From Rhodoferax antarcticus ANT.BR (GTDB lineage: Bacteria > Pseudomonadota > Gammaproteobacteria > Burkholderiales > Burkholderiaceae_C), in NCBI RefSeq assembly GCF_001938565.1, contig NZ_MSYM01000018.1, positions 310,001 through 374,000 of the forward strand: DNA of 64,000 nucleotides. Reading direction: 5' to 3'. This document shows, in pieces, positions 26,449 to 35,650 of the stretch. Numbering within the stretch: position 1 is the first letter of the stretch; each line of letters opens with the position of its first letter. The notes below the pieces were generated by a model, which saw only the letters and a program-made list of their open reading frames with translations, searched no databases and was not told where the DNA came from. Both the position numbers and the translations under genes were made by a program.

Positions 26449-27513
26449 ATGAGAAAAAAACAATACACGGCAATTGATCTATTTTCCGGTGCAGGAGGCT
26501 TAACTCTTGGATTAAAGAGTGCTGGTTTTAAAGTTTTAGCGGGTGTTGAAATTAGCCCGATTGCTGCAAGTACATATCGCGCCAATCACCCCGACATAAA
26601 ATTAATCGAATGCGATATTAAAAATCTGTCAGAAACTGAAATCCTCAAAGGTCTGAAGTTGAAGCGAGGCGAGCTAGATCTGCTTGCAGGTTGCCCGCCT
26701 TGTCAAGGGTTCTCTACCCAAAGAACTAGAAACAAAGTCGCATCGATTACTGATGACCGTAACGAACTCATATTTGAATTCTTGAGAATTGTTGAGATTA
26801 CTTTTCCAAAAACAATCATGCTGGAAAATGTTCCGGGCTTAGCCAAAGATTGGCGAATAACCTCTTTGCGCGAAAAACTGTCCCTCCTTGGCTACGTTAT
26901 TGATGAAGACTTTGCACAGGTCAAAGATGCCGCCAACTATGGCGTTCCGCAGCGCCGACGTCGACTTTTAGTCAAAGCATCACGCCTTGGTTTGATTTCA
27001 AATCCTAGGCCTTCTCCTTTAAAAAATACTGTTAGAGCAACTATTTCACAACTCTCAGAACCGGGGACAAGCGGCGATAGTTTGCATGACATCGTAGAAA
27101 ACCGCAGTGAGAAGGTAAAGAAAATAATGTCTCTCGTACCCAAGAACGGAGGATCGAGATCAGATATTCCCAGGGAGTATTGGCTTGAATGTCACAAAAG
27201 GAACGAGGCAGGCTATCGCGATGTATATGGAAGAATGCCTTGGGATGATGTAGCACCCACAATTACTGGTGGCTGCCACAATCCGTCGAAGGGCCGATTC
27301 ATCCATCCTGATCAAGATCGAGCAATAACTTTGAGAGAAGCAGCGCTTCTCCAAACGTTTCCTCAGAATTATATTTTTTCTCTGGACAAAGGAAAAGACG
27401 CCGTTGCCTTAATGATTGGCAATGCGCTTCCTCCCGAGTTCATTAAGCAACATGCCGCACAGTATTTGATTCATCTTAAGGAGGTTACCCGTGAGTCTGT
27501 CCCTCAAATTTGA
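26449..27513 (+). CDS. DNA (cytosine-5) methyltransferase
   Basis: 354 residues with the standard motif order: I DLFSGAGG (residues 10-17), IV GCPPCQGFS with catalytic C85, VI ENV (126-128), VIII QRRRR (about 168-172), a target recognition stretch (~190-270), and IX/X near the C-terminus with GNALPP. It is markedly AT-richer than its neighbours, indicating transfer. It overlaps the following ATPase gene by 23 nt. No Vsr or restriction endonuclease of a known class is adjacent. Its likely role is self-marking for the coupled ATPase-HEPN protein, which is inference. Confidence 0.92.
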   Translation: MRKKQYTAIDLFSGAGGLTLGLKSAGFKVLAGVEISPIAASTYRANHPDIKLIECDIKNLSETEILKGLKLKRGELDLLAGCPPCQGFSTQRTRNKVASITDDRNELIFEFLRIVEITFPKTIMLENVPGLAKDWRITSLREKLSLLGYVIDEDFAQVKDAANYGVPQRRRRLLVKASRLGLISNPRPSPLKNTVRATISQLSEPGTSGDSLHDIVENRSEKVKKIMSLVPKNGGSRSDIPREYWLECHKRNEAGYRDVYGRMPWDDVAPTITGGCHNPSKGRFIHPDQDRAITLREAALLQTFPQNYIFSLDKGKDAVALMIGNALPPEFIKQHAAQYLIHLKEVTRESVPQI

Positions 27514-29125
27514 CCCAAAGACAATTGAACACTTGGGTGTCAAGATGTACGCGACACTCCCGCCCGCCCTTGCAGAACTGATATCAAACGCCTACGACGC
27601 GGACGCTAGCGAAGTCACGGTCTCTTTTCTTGAGCAGAATGGCACCCCCAAAGCCATCACCGTGGAAGATAACGGAACGGGGATGTCGCTAAACGATATC
27701 CAGGGCAAGTTTTTGGTAATTGGCAGGAACAGACGAGACGAAGGTGATATTCCATCCGCAAAATTTAGACGACTCGCTACCGGCAAAAAAGGTTTGGGCA
27801 AGTTAGCGCTATTTGGTCTCGCTAAGGAAATCAGTGTGGAGACCGTTAAGGATGGTCTCCGAAACAGGTTTCGACTGAACTGGGACGCACTGCTAGCCTC
27901 CGCTGACATATACAATCCCCAAGTGGATGTTGAAGATAAAAAGGTTAGTCAGGAGCCGAAAACGATCATTCAACTTACCGAACTAAAGCGAAAAAGTCCA
28001 TTTGACCTGGAGGCGATAGCCGATAGTCTTTCCCGCATATTTATCGTTGATTCCAATTTCAAAATTAGACTCAAAGATGGGAAAGGTCGCGTAATTACTA
28101 TTTTAGAAGACCGGCGTTATTCAAATATAGAACAACAATTCACATGGAGTGAAGATGATCTGATCGAGTCTGATAGTGAGTATTTTGGAAAAGTAAAAAT
28201 ATTCTTAGCAACCGGAGTAACTCCAATACCACCTAGCTCCGGCTTACGCGGTATCGCTTTATTCTCAAGAGGGAAGCTAGTCAATGCTCCCGAATATTTC
28301 GCTGATAGCACATCAAGTCATTTCTATCAATACTTAACCGGTTGGATTAAGGCTGATTTCATTGATTTGCTCGACGAAGATGTAATCTCCACCAATAGAC
28401 AAGCCCTCAACTGGGATCAGCCTGAAATGAGCAAGTTTCGGGAATTTCTTTCAACGCTCATTGCACGGGTTGGTCAGGACTGGAGAAAACGCCGAGCTAA
28501 CAAAAAAGACAAAGATGTCGAAAAGGTAACGGGCATCAACAAGGAGCATTGGTTTAGCACGCTCCCCCCGGATATAAAAACCTCTGTTGAGGCAATTGTT
28601 AAGAAGATGGGGGAAAGTGAAGAGGTCTCAGAGACATTCGCGCCCGTAGTGATGGCTTTGTACGCGATTGTTCCGGAATACCCTCTATTGCATTGGCGCC
28701 ATTTGCATGCGTCTATCAAAGATGGCGTTTTCGAATACTACAAAAATCAGCAGTACGGGCATGCTGCCGATCAAGGGGCCAAGCTATACGCTGCATTTGT
28801 TCGCAAGTTAGCGGCTACAGATAAAGATGGAGTGGAATTGGCAAATTTTTTCAGCTTCACCTACGACACCATAGCCAGGAAATGTTCCAAGTCGCCGACT
28901 ATTCCAGTAAATGATTTGAGTACTGACTCCTTACGGAACGTACAAGAAGGGCAAGGTGCCCTGACACGTGGGCTTATGCAGGGCTTCCGCAACCCCATTA
29001 ACCACGCGCCTATGTCGGCAGTAGTACCAAGCTTGATCTCAGAGCTTGATTGCTTAAACATTTTGAGCCTGGTTTCATATTTGGCCAATAAGCTTGAGTA
29101 CGCGGAAAATTTGTCCAAACCCTAA
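27491..29125 (+). CDS. GHKL (histidine-kinase/MORC-like) ATPase with C-terminal HEPN-like RX4H motif
   Basis: 544 residues, GTG start with a strong AAGGAGG site (27478-27484) placed inside the end of the methyltransferase gene. GHKL boxes: N-box E29LISNAYDAD, G1 VEDNGTGM (58-65), G2 TGKKGLGKLA (97-106). A transducer-like middle follows, with GLRGIALFSRGKLVN and STNRQALNWDQ, as in MORC/MutL/Hsp90-type proteins. The C-terminal ~130 residues resemble the Ymh/TIGR02391-type domain, with G-ALTRGLMQGFRNPINHAPMS, where R500-N-P-I-N-H505 fits the HEPN ribonuclease motif. So it joins an ATP-gated clamp with a possible RNase. AT-rich like the methyltransferase. Function inferred: abortive defence module. 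Confidence 0.8.
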   Translation: MSLSLKFDPKTIEHLGVKMYATLPPALAELISNAYDADASEVTVSFLEQNGTPKAITVEDNGTGMSLNDIQGKFLVIGRNRRDEGDIPSAKFRRLATGKKGLGKLALFGLAKEISVETVKDGLRNRFRLNWDALLASADIYNPQVDVEDKKVSQEPKTIIQLTELKRKSPFDLEAIADSLSRIFIVDSNFKIRLKDGKGRVITILEDRRYSNIEQQFTWSEDDLIESDSEYFGKVKIFLATGVTPIPPSSGLRGIALFSRGKLVNAPEYFADSTSSHFYQYLTGWIKADFIDLLDEDVISTNRQALNWDQPEMSKFREFLSTLIARVGQDWRKRRANKKDKDVEKVTGINKEHWFSTLPPDIKTSVEAIVKKMGESEEVSETFAPVVMALYAIVPEYPLLHWRHLHASIKDGVFEYYKNQQYGHAADQGAKLYAAFVRKLAATDKDGVELANFFSFTYDTIARKCSKSPTIPVNDLSTDSLRNVQEGQGALTRGLMQGFRNPINHAPMSAVVPSLISELDCLNILSLVSYLANKLEYAENLSKP

Positions 29126-29194
29126 CGTGCCATTGCTGTGCGATCTGACTGGAGAGGCGGTGGGATCTGCCGCCCGAGCAGGCTAACGCTGCAA

Positions 29195-29243
29195 TTTTGA
29201 TAGCTGCTTGCGCATCTTGCACGTAAGCTAGAGGCCTATTTGA
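29195..29243 (+). repeat. Dispersed ~45-bp repeat, copy 5
   Basis: TTTTGATAGCTGCTTGCGCA then AAGCTAGAGGCCTATTTGAC. It directly abuts the detached Fic tail, exactly as copy 7 abuts the intact Fic gene. Confidence 0.9.
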
Positions 29244-29463
29244 CCAACAATTACCCTGTACACCGCCCCCCTCCCGCCAGCTTGCGCAGCGCCCGGCGCG
29301 CCAGCAGGTCGTTGATATTGCGCAGCGACGTGTCCGCCGAGCAACTACCAATAGCCGCCCACTTGGCGTTGGTTCGCTTGCCCGCCATGCCGTCCAACAC
29401 CCGGTTCAGCACCAGGGTCTGCGGCGCATGCATGGGGGTACCAGCCCAGCGCTGCCAGAACTA
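29244..29463 (-). pseudogene. Detached 3' tail of a Fic-family gene
   Basis: Minus-strand reading MHAPQTLVLNRVLDGMAGKR, then ...AKWAAIGSCSADTSLRNINDLLARRALRKLAGGG, matches the C-terminal winged-helix part of the Fic protein at 35643-36875. The Fic catalytic domain is absent; similarity ends near 29463. Confidence 0.85.
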
Positions 29464-29494
29464 GGCCATGTAGAGGCAGTGCAAAATTCGAAAG

Positions 29495-31693
29495 TTGTCT
29501 CAGTTGAATACCAATTACTACGAAGCACGCTTTCATCGTCGTATGCAAATTGATGCGGATCTGGTTGCGGCCGCAGAACACACAGCGACGGCTTACCTTG
29601 ATGGCAAGCCTGTACATCAAGGTCAGCACAAAGTCACTAGAGCACAGCGCCAGGCCGCCTTCTGGTCCAGCAGCTACCTGAGCAATCTGCCAGCGGCTGC
29701 ATGGCAGTCGCAGACGATGATGCTTGCGCTGGCGCAATACTTGGGGCAAGAGCGCGTGTCCAACATGAAAATGCTGGCCAACGTGGCTAGCGTTGCCCCC
29801 GAAGTGTTGATCTGCGCAGTGCGCTGTTCTGGCCTGGTGCTCACCCAGCATTCGCCCAGGCGCACTGAGTTGGACCTGCTTGCGGCGGACAACCCGCTTA
29901 TTGCGGAGTTGTGTAAAGTGCTGGATATTTTTGATCTGGCACATCGGCAGCGGACAAGCGCCGTCTTCATGTGGCAAAGCCAACTAGCGGAGTTGTCGCC
30001 TCTTGAGCTGCTGATCTATGCCAGCCTTCACGCGTTTGAACATTGGATACCCAAAAGGTTTGGGGCAGCAGCCCAATCTGACGATGCGAATGACGGGGCG
30101 GATTGGGATGCGGTCAACGATATCCTGCTCTGGAAGCTGTCAGCCTGCACCGACGAAGCGACGCGGCTTACCGAGTCCGTCATCGGCCAGTCACTCGCCA
30201 AGCACTTGTCACCCTTCCTGTTCCCATCGCCCGCTGGGCAACCCGCCCGCCGCGACTTGCGCGAGGCGTTTGCCAACCTGTTGGCGGCGCAGATGGAGTT
30301 GAATAGCTTTGTGGCCCAGTCCGCCAACGCCTTCAGCTACGACCACAGTATTGAATTTGTGCGTTTGGGGGAGCGGCTTGAGATCAACGTGCTGGATGTT
30401 GCATCCTGCGCCGCCTGGCACCGCAATGGCCGCAAGCTGGCCGCGCTGCACAACTACTGGCACTACCGTGCCGTGGACGCGTTTGTGGATTCCGGCATGG
30501 CAACGCGGCAGATTGGCAGCACTGCCAACCACGCACTCAACCAGGTGGCCTACATCAAGGCGCTGCGCACGCAGTTGCAGTTGACCGAGGTGTATGGCGT
30601 GAGCGATACGGTCACCACCGACGCGGGCGACACCGTGCCGCTGTTTCAGGCGCTGCTGTCGCTGGAGTTGATGAATGTGCATTTTCAGCGGGATTTTCTG
30701 GAAGCCTATATGCAGCATCTGCGCACCACGGGCAACTGGGCTATGGCACTGAGCGTGATGGCGATGAACGGCTTGAGGGATGGCAACCAAATTCGCTTCC
30801 CACTGACTTGGTCAAGCCGCGATTCCAAGGTTTCCAACATGGTTGGCTGGACGGTCACGCCAGAGTTTCCAAAAGGTAACCCGCGCTATGCTGCGGCGAT
30901 TGTTGATTTTTGGACCAGCGACTGGAGCAAGCTGGCGGCCCAATTGCAGGGCGATGCGCCAGGTCAGACGCCTGAATTGCTGGAGCGCCCGATTCTGAAA
31001 ATGGGCCAGACGTTGGTGCAATTGCCTTGGATGGTGAGCCTGCAAAACAACAGCACGGCGGCCATCAACAACCTGCGGCGCTTGGGTGCGCGGCGCAATG
31101 AGGCACGCGCCGAGACTCAGCGCATAGAAACACAGCTGGGTGCCAAGCTGGAGAAGCGGGGTTTCAAAGTGGTGTTGAACTGGAGCCCGCCCGTGGCGCC
31201 AGACGGCAATGCCGGTGAAGTGGACGTGATTTGCGCACGCGATGGCACGGTGCTGGTGCTGGAGGTGAAGTCCACCTACCTGCGCCGCTCCCAGCAAGAC
31301 GCCTGGCAGCACGAAACCACCACGCTGCGCAATGCGGGGCGGCAACTGCAGCGCAAGGTAGCGGCCGTGCAGCAGGCCTTGATAGATCAACCCGAATTGG
31401 CGAAACGCCTTGGGCTGGAGACTGGGGCATCGGCCATTACGGTATGCGGCTGGATTGTGGACACCAGCATCGAATGCGACCATCAGCGGTTTGGCGGTTT
31501 TCTGAAAGTGTCTTTAGAAGAACTGCTGATTGCGCTAAACGATAACCGCCATTTGCTGCACGACCCGGAAGGGCTGTTTTCGCAAAGTGCGCCCGGAGAC
31601 AGAGCCGAGCCGCAAAGCCTTTACCCGCAAGGGTTTAACGCCCAACGATTGAATGAGGTGGTGGAATCGCAGGCGGTTTGGGATGACGTTTGA
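29495..31693 (+). CDS. Large uncharacterised protein with C-terminal PDDEXK nuclease motif
   Basis: 732 residues from a TTG start (no ATG or GTG between an upstream TAG at 29471 and it), so the 5' end may be truncated. Residues 1-540 match no family that I recognise and look helical. The C-terminal part has QLGAKLEKRGFKVVLNW, then GEVDVICARDGTVLVLEVKS: D577, E590 and K592 form a PD-(D/E)xK core like those of NERD/restriction nucleases. A conserved-looking basic stretch (TYLRRSQQDAW) follows. It lies after the GHKL-HEPN gene but is separated by a repeat and a Fic remnant and has higher GC, so it is probably a different acquisition. A defence nuclease is plausible. Confidence 0.65.
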   Translation: MSQLNTNYYEARFHRRMQIDADLVAAAEHTATAYLDGKPVHQGQHKVTRAQRQAAFWSSSYLSNLPAAAWQSQTMMLALAQYLGQERVSNMKMLANVASVAPEVLICAVRCSGLVLTQHSPRRTELDLLAADNPLIAELCKVLDIFDLAHRQRTSAVFMWQSQLAELSPLELLIYASLHAFEHWIPKRFGAAAQSDDANDGADWDAVNDILLWKLSACTDEATRLTESVIGQSLAKHLSPFLFPSPAGQPARRDLREAFANLLAAQMELNSFVAQSANAFSYDHSIEFVRLGERLEINVLDVASCAAWHRNGRKLAALHNYWHYRAVDAFVDSGMATRQIGSTANHALNQVAYIKALRTQLQLTEVYGVSDTVTTDAGDTVPLFQALLSLELMNVHFQRDFLEAYMQHLRTTGNWAMALSVMAMNGLRDGNQIRFPLTWSSRDSKVSNMVGWTVTPEFPKGNPRYAAAIVDFWTSDWSKLAAQLQGDAPGQTPELLERPILKMGQTLVQLPWMVSLQNNSTAAINNLRRLGARRNEARAETQRIETQLGAKLEKRGFKVVLNWSPPVAPDGNAGEVDVICARDGTVLVLEVKSTYLRRSQQDAWQHETTTLRNAGRQLQRKVAAVQQALIDQPELAKRLGLETGASAITVCGWIVDTSIECDHQRFGGFLKVSLEELLIALNDNRHLLHDPEGLFSQSAPGDRAEPQSLYPQGFNAQRLNEVVESQAVWDDV

Positions 31694-31710
31694 CTGGCGA
31701 TTTGCTGCGA

Positions 31711-31759
31711 ATTTGATAGCTGCTTGCGCACATTCCACGAGGGCTAAAGCCTTATTTGG
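31711..31759 (+). repeat. Dispersed ~45-bp repeat, copy 6
   Basis: ATTTGATAGCTGCTTGCGCA, CATTCCACGAGGGCTAAAGCC, TTATTTGG; immediately follows the PDDEXK gene and ends at the stop side of the broken antitoxin. Confidence 0.9.
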
Positions 31760-31876
31760 CACTCAACCCTGAACCGGCCGAGCCCCCACGTTGAACTGCA
31801 AGCCCAGCGCGTGCATGACTTTGATAACCGTCGCAAAGCTGGGGTTGCCTTGTTCGCCGAGGGCTTTGTAGAGCCC

Positions 31877-33824
31877 CCCAAGTTCGACACTTCCTGCACG
31901 CAAGTGATTGATTTCATTAGAAACGGACTTCAAAGCGTAGACTACAAAACAGGCTTAGCCAAGTCAGACGGGGTTGGCGGTGTCAAATCCAGTGCGGTAA
32001 ACAGCGACTTCTGAGCCGGTGTGATCTCAGTTAAACCCGCCAGCGTTTTGCCATCGCCGCTCTGCACGGTCTGCTGATGAATGCGCTTGAGGCTCTCCAG
32101 CAGCGTGCTGGGCGACTCGGATCGCTTCGCAGCTTTCAGGCGCATGCGCATCACCCGGTACAGCACTAGCGCCATGAAGCAAATCAGTGCATGCGCGCGA
32201 ATGCGCTGAGGCAGCCGGTGGTACACCGGGCCAATCTCGATGTCAGATTTGAGCACCCGAAATCCCCGTTCAATATCGGCCAGACTCTTGTAACGCTGCA
32301 CCACCTCAGCCGCTGGTGCATTGGTGTTGGTCACCAGCAGCAACTTGCCATCGAGTAGTTCCAGGTAGCGCTTCTTATCCTCATCAATTGAATAGCTGAA
32401 CAGGTCGGCCTTCAAATCCACCTTGATCAAATGCGCCATATGCGCGTCTTTGACTGCATGGTAGAAGCGTGCTTTGGTCCCCGAATCCGACATCGGGCGG
32501 CCTTTGCTTTTGTTCTTTTGACCCGCGCGTTGACTCTCGTCTTGCGCATCGAGTTTGACACTGCACTGCTGGCCCAATTTGAGCAACTCTGCCATCGTGT
32601 TGTCACGCGCCGTGGTGCGCCGGTTGGCAGCCACCGGGTCGTGTGCGACCACCAGACGGCTATCGCTCCATTTTGTTTCACCGCACCATTCTTGGGTGGC
32701 ATCCTGGCCCTTATGCAGTTTTTGCAGATCATCTGCAAAGTCACCATAACGCGCCGCCGGCACCGCCAGGATGTACTCAACGGCGACATCACGGCCATCC
32801 TTTTTCAACTGGGCCTGCAACTTGTCCAACTCTTCAATGTTGGCCGTGCTGAGCAGCCCCCGATCGGCAATCAGCACCACACGCTTGAGCGGGTAACGCA
32901 CCAACAACCCCCGAATCATGGGCAGCAGGGTTTTGGCCTCTGCCGTGTTACCGGGATGTACTTCATGCGCGATGGGCAGGCCCTCGCAGGTTTGCACCAA
33001 GGACAACATGAACTGGCGCTCAATCAGGCCCGACTTGGCCAAGCCGTAAGCGCGCACATCGTCTTGCAAATCCGTCTGTCCGGTGACCGCAACCGTGGTG
33101 AGGTCATAAAACACCACCGAGAGGTCTTGGTCAATCAGCGGACGCATGAGCGTGGCCAGTCGGAGCTTGAGTTTGTCGCTGTGCTCATCGAGTACATCCA
33201 TGGCGCGCAACAGGTGCTGATGCTCAGTGACGATGCCAGAGCCTGCGGGCAAAGCCACGGTTTGCAGCCAGCGCAGCACACCGAGTTTGCTGCCAGGGTC
33301 ACACAGGCGGTTGAAGACCATCAGGCGCAAACAGGTCAGAACATCAATCTCTGTTTTGGAGCGCCGCCAAGAAGTCGCCAAATCATCAAAGCCCAAGGTT
33401 CGCCAGAGTTCAGACAAGGCCCAGATGTCACCAGCATGGCGACTGTCAGTAAAGCGCAGGTCATCAAGTGCAGACGCAGCAGGGGCAATACCTCGGGCGC
33501 GTTGCAAGGAGGCAATCAGGGTGTCAACGTCGCCGCCGGACTCCAGACGACCCAGGGTGCAGACGGTGCGCTGGCGGGGTTTGCCTTCATCATTGCGAAA
33601 GGACTCCACCAACTGGGCGTAGCGGCGACCGCCAGACTGGGTGACTTTGATGAACATGGCGCTGAGTGTAGCGCAAGTCAGAAAAAACGAAACTACCCAC
33701 CAAATGAAACGTGCCACTACATGCACTTTTTGCTTTCAACCAGAAAATCAACGTAAGTGGTTGAATTCATTGGTAAGCCAGGGCGGGAAAACCAGGAATT
33801 CGGAAAAACAGTGTCGAACTTGAG
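31877..33824 (-). mobile_element. IS1634-like insertion sequence A
   Basis: 1948 bp with 15-bp inverted ends (CCCAAGTTCGACACT at 31877, AGTGTCGAACTTGAG ending 33824; one mismatch) and a 6-bp target duplication GAGCCC at 31871-31876 and 33825-33830. One transposase on the minus strand. Shares the GTTCGACA end core with element B. Confidence 0.9.
31942..33657 (-). CDS. IS1634-family transposase (element A)
   Basis: 571 residues from ATG 33657 (MFIKVTQSGG). DDE-type core with LSVVFYDLTTVAVTG (first D), VVLIADRGLLSTANIEEL (second D) and ...LADIERGFRVLKSDIEIGPVYHRLPQRIRAHALICFMAL, carrying the catalytic E, as in IS1634/IS1549 transposases. An upstream in-frame start at 33726 is rejected as it lacks family similarity. 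Intact. Confidence 0.92.
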   Translation of the reverse strand: MFIKVTQSGGRRYAQLVESFRNDEGKPRQRTVCTLGRLESGGDVDTLIASLQRARGIAPAASALDDLRFTDSRHAGDIWALSELWRTLGFDDLATSWRRSKTEIDVLTCLRLMVFNRLCDPGSKLGVLRWLQTVALPAGSGIVTEHQHLLRAMDVLDEHSDKLKLRLATLMRPLIDQDLSVVFYDLTTVAVTGQTDLQDDVRAYGLAKSGLIERQFMLSLVQTCEGLPIAHEVHPGNTAEAKTLLPMIRGLLVRYPLKRVVLIADRGLLSTANIEELDKLQAQLKKDGRDVAVEYILAVPAARYGDFADDLQKLHKGQDATQEWCGETKWSDSRLVVAHDPVAANRRTTARDNTMAELLKLGQQCSVKLDAQDESQRAGQKNKSKGRPMSDSGTKARFYHAVKDAHMAHLIKVDLKADLFSYSIDEDKKRYLELLDGKLLLVTNTNAPAAEVVQRYKSLADIERGFRVLKSDIEIGPVYHRLPQRIRAHALICFMALVLYRVMRMRLKAAKRSESPSTLLESLKRIHQQTVQSGDGKTLAGLTEITPAQKSLFTALDLTPPTPSDLAKPVL

Positions 33825-34163
33825 GAGCCCTTCTCGGGTGATGCCGGTGTCGCGGGCCAGCTGCATCATGCCGCGCGCCCGTGCAATGTCGCCAACGGCT
33901 TTGGTGAACAAGGCGGCGTCTTCTGGGGCTTCGTCCATGCAGGCCTGGAGGTACTGCGCGCAGTCTTCGTCAGATTGCAGATAGTCGGCGGCTTCAAAGG
34001 GTTTGATGCCAAGTTGTGCGGCGGCGGTGGGGTTCATCACGCCAGCCATGTGTCGAAATCGGCTGTGCGGAGGATTGGGAGCATGGTTGAAATGTAATCT
34101 ATGGTTTACGAATTTGCAAGTAAGCAGAGTTTCCTGAAAGGCATTTGTGGTGTCCAAATCAGG

Positions 34164-35462
34164 CTACGCAGCGACTTGCTTTTCGCGCTTCGGCGCCCCC
34201 ACCCCCGCCTCCCACAACATGGACACCGGCGCCGCGTGCAGTTTCTCGTCAAACGGGGTGATGCGGTCGTGGTCGTGCAATACCAGGCCGTGGACGAACT
34301 TGTCGCCCACGGCGGCTTGCAGTTGGCGCAGGCCGCGCAGGTCTTGTGGGCGCACGGTGGCCGAGGCTTTGACTTCAATGCCAATGACCCGCCCGCGCCG
34401 GTCTTCTAGAACTAAGTCCACCTCGTCTTGGTCTTTGGTACGAAAGTGGGAGATGCGCAGCCGTTGGTCTGACCAGGTGGCGAGTTTGAGCACTTCTGAC
34501 TCCACAAAACTCTCGAGCAGCGGGCCATAACTGGTACGGTCTTTCTGCAACTGGGCGGCGGTGTCTCCGCGCAGGGCAGCCAGCAAGCCGGTGTCCAGAA
34601 AATGCAGCTTAGGTGTTTTGGTGAGGCGGCTCACGGCGTTGTGCGACCACGGGGGTATTTGGCGCAATAAAAACAAACGCTCCAATATGCCCACATACTT
34701 TTGCGCCGTGGGCGCGGTCAGGCCCAGCGCCGCGCCATAGCTGCTGTGGTTGACCAACTGCCCGGCGTGGGCGGCCAACACATCAAGCAGGCGGGGCATG
34801 CGGTCCAGCTGGTCGATGTTGGCAATGTCGCGCACATTGCGGTCCAGGATGAGCGCCACATAGTCCTCCAGCCACGCCTGTCGGCGGCTGGCGCTGGTGC
34901 GCCGCAGCGCTTCGGGGTAGCCTCCGCGGAGCACACGTTCCATCAGGGCATCGCCCACCACCGGGTTCACCGCTGGGGGCAGTGCATCGCCGTCGAACAG
35001 GCGGTCCAGCAAATCCCCCGGCGCACCTGCCAGCTCGGCTTGGGCAAAAGGCAGCAAGGTGATCACCGCCAGTCTGCCTGCCAATGAGTCGGCAACGATA
35101 GGCAGTGCCATCAGGTTGGTGGAGCCCGTGAGCAGAAAGCGGCCAGGGGCTTGGTCTTTGTCCACACTTTCTTTGATGGCCAACAACAGGTCGGGGGCGC
35201 GTTGCACCTCATCGATCACCGCGCTTTTCAGACCGCGCACAAAGCCCGCCGGGTCTGCCCGTGCGGCTGCCAGCGTGGCGGGGTCATCCAGCGTGAGGTA
35301 GGGGCGTTCGCTATTGGCGTAAAGCCGGGCCAGCGTGGTCTTACCCGCTTGCCGTGGGCCAACCACCAGCACCACGCGTGTATCTTGCAAAGCGGTAGTG
35401 ATTCGGCTCTGCGCGTGGCGGGCAATGGTGCCGTTGGGTGAAGGGCTTGGTTCGGGGGTCAT
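34164..35462 (-). CDS. AAA ATPase with DUF4143 domain
   Basis: 432 residues from ATG 35462 (MTPEPSPS). The P-loop GPRQAGKTT is at 35-43 and the Walker B segment AVIDEVQRAPDLLLAIK around 85-100, followed by FLLTGSTNLMAL (sensor). The C-terminal DUF4143 domain contains the restriction-like pattern KDQDEVDLVLEDRRGRVIGIEVKAS, with D, E and K positions like a PDDEXK fold, and the end VHGLVLHDHDRITPF. These ATPases are frequent in accessory regions; function not established. Stand-alone, with an AT-rich 5' region (35463-35600). Confidence 0.85.
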   Translation of the reverse strand: MTPEPSPSPNGTIARHAQSRITTALQDTRVVLVVGPRQAGKTTLARLYANSERPYLTLDDPATLAAARADPAGFVRGLKSAVIDEVQRAPDLLLAIKESVDKDQAPGRFLLTGSTNLMALPIVADSLAGRLAVITLLPFAQAELAGAPGDLLDRLFDGDALPPAVNPVVGDALMERVLRGGYPEALRRTSASRRQAWLEDYVALILDRNVRDIANIDQLDRMPRLLDVLAAHAGQLVNHSSYGAALGLTAPTAQKYVGILERLFLLRQIPPWSHNAVSRLTKTPKLHFLDTGLLAALRGDTAAQLQKDRTSYGPLLESFVESEVLKLATWSDQRLRISHFRTKDQDEVDLVLEDRRGRVIGIEVKASATVRPQDLRGLRQLQAAVGDKFVHGLVLHDHDRITPFDEKLHAAPVSMLWEAGVGAPKREKQVAA

Positions 35463-35604
35463 GCGCAAAAATCTATGGCAAAGAACTGCGTCCAATTAAA
35501 ACCTAAATATCGACCGATTCAAAATATAAATCCGTCCAATGCAAACTTTCATGAGAAACAGTTCGGCTAATTACGGACAAAATGGGGTGTGTGTGCTATC
35601 ATAA

Positions 35605-35650
35605 TAATAGCTTCTTGTGCAGGCTAGACGAGCGCTACAGTCCTATTTGA
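35605..35650 (+). repeat. Dispersed ~45-bp repeat, copy 7
   Basis: AATAATAGCTTCTTGTGCAG, then GCGCTACAGTCCTATTTGA. It overlaps the Fic 3' end: read on the minus strand CAAATAG supplies the Fic stop codon. Confidence 0.8.

Larger units (their letters stand above)
31763..34037 (-). pseudogene. XRE-type addiction-module antidote gene interrupted by an IS1634-like element
   Basis: The N-terminal part (from ATG 34037: MNPTAAAQLGIKPFEAADYL ... RGMMQLARDTGITREGL) ends at 33825; the C-terminal part (GLYKALGEQGNPSFATVIKV ... GARPVQG) runs from 31876 to 31763. Joined at the duplicated GAGCCC they restore a normal ~100-residue HigA/antidote protein with GLYKAL..GNP..AT as its recognition helix region. 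No toxin gene is found beside it, so it was an orphan or lost its partner. Confidence 0.85.
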
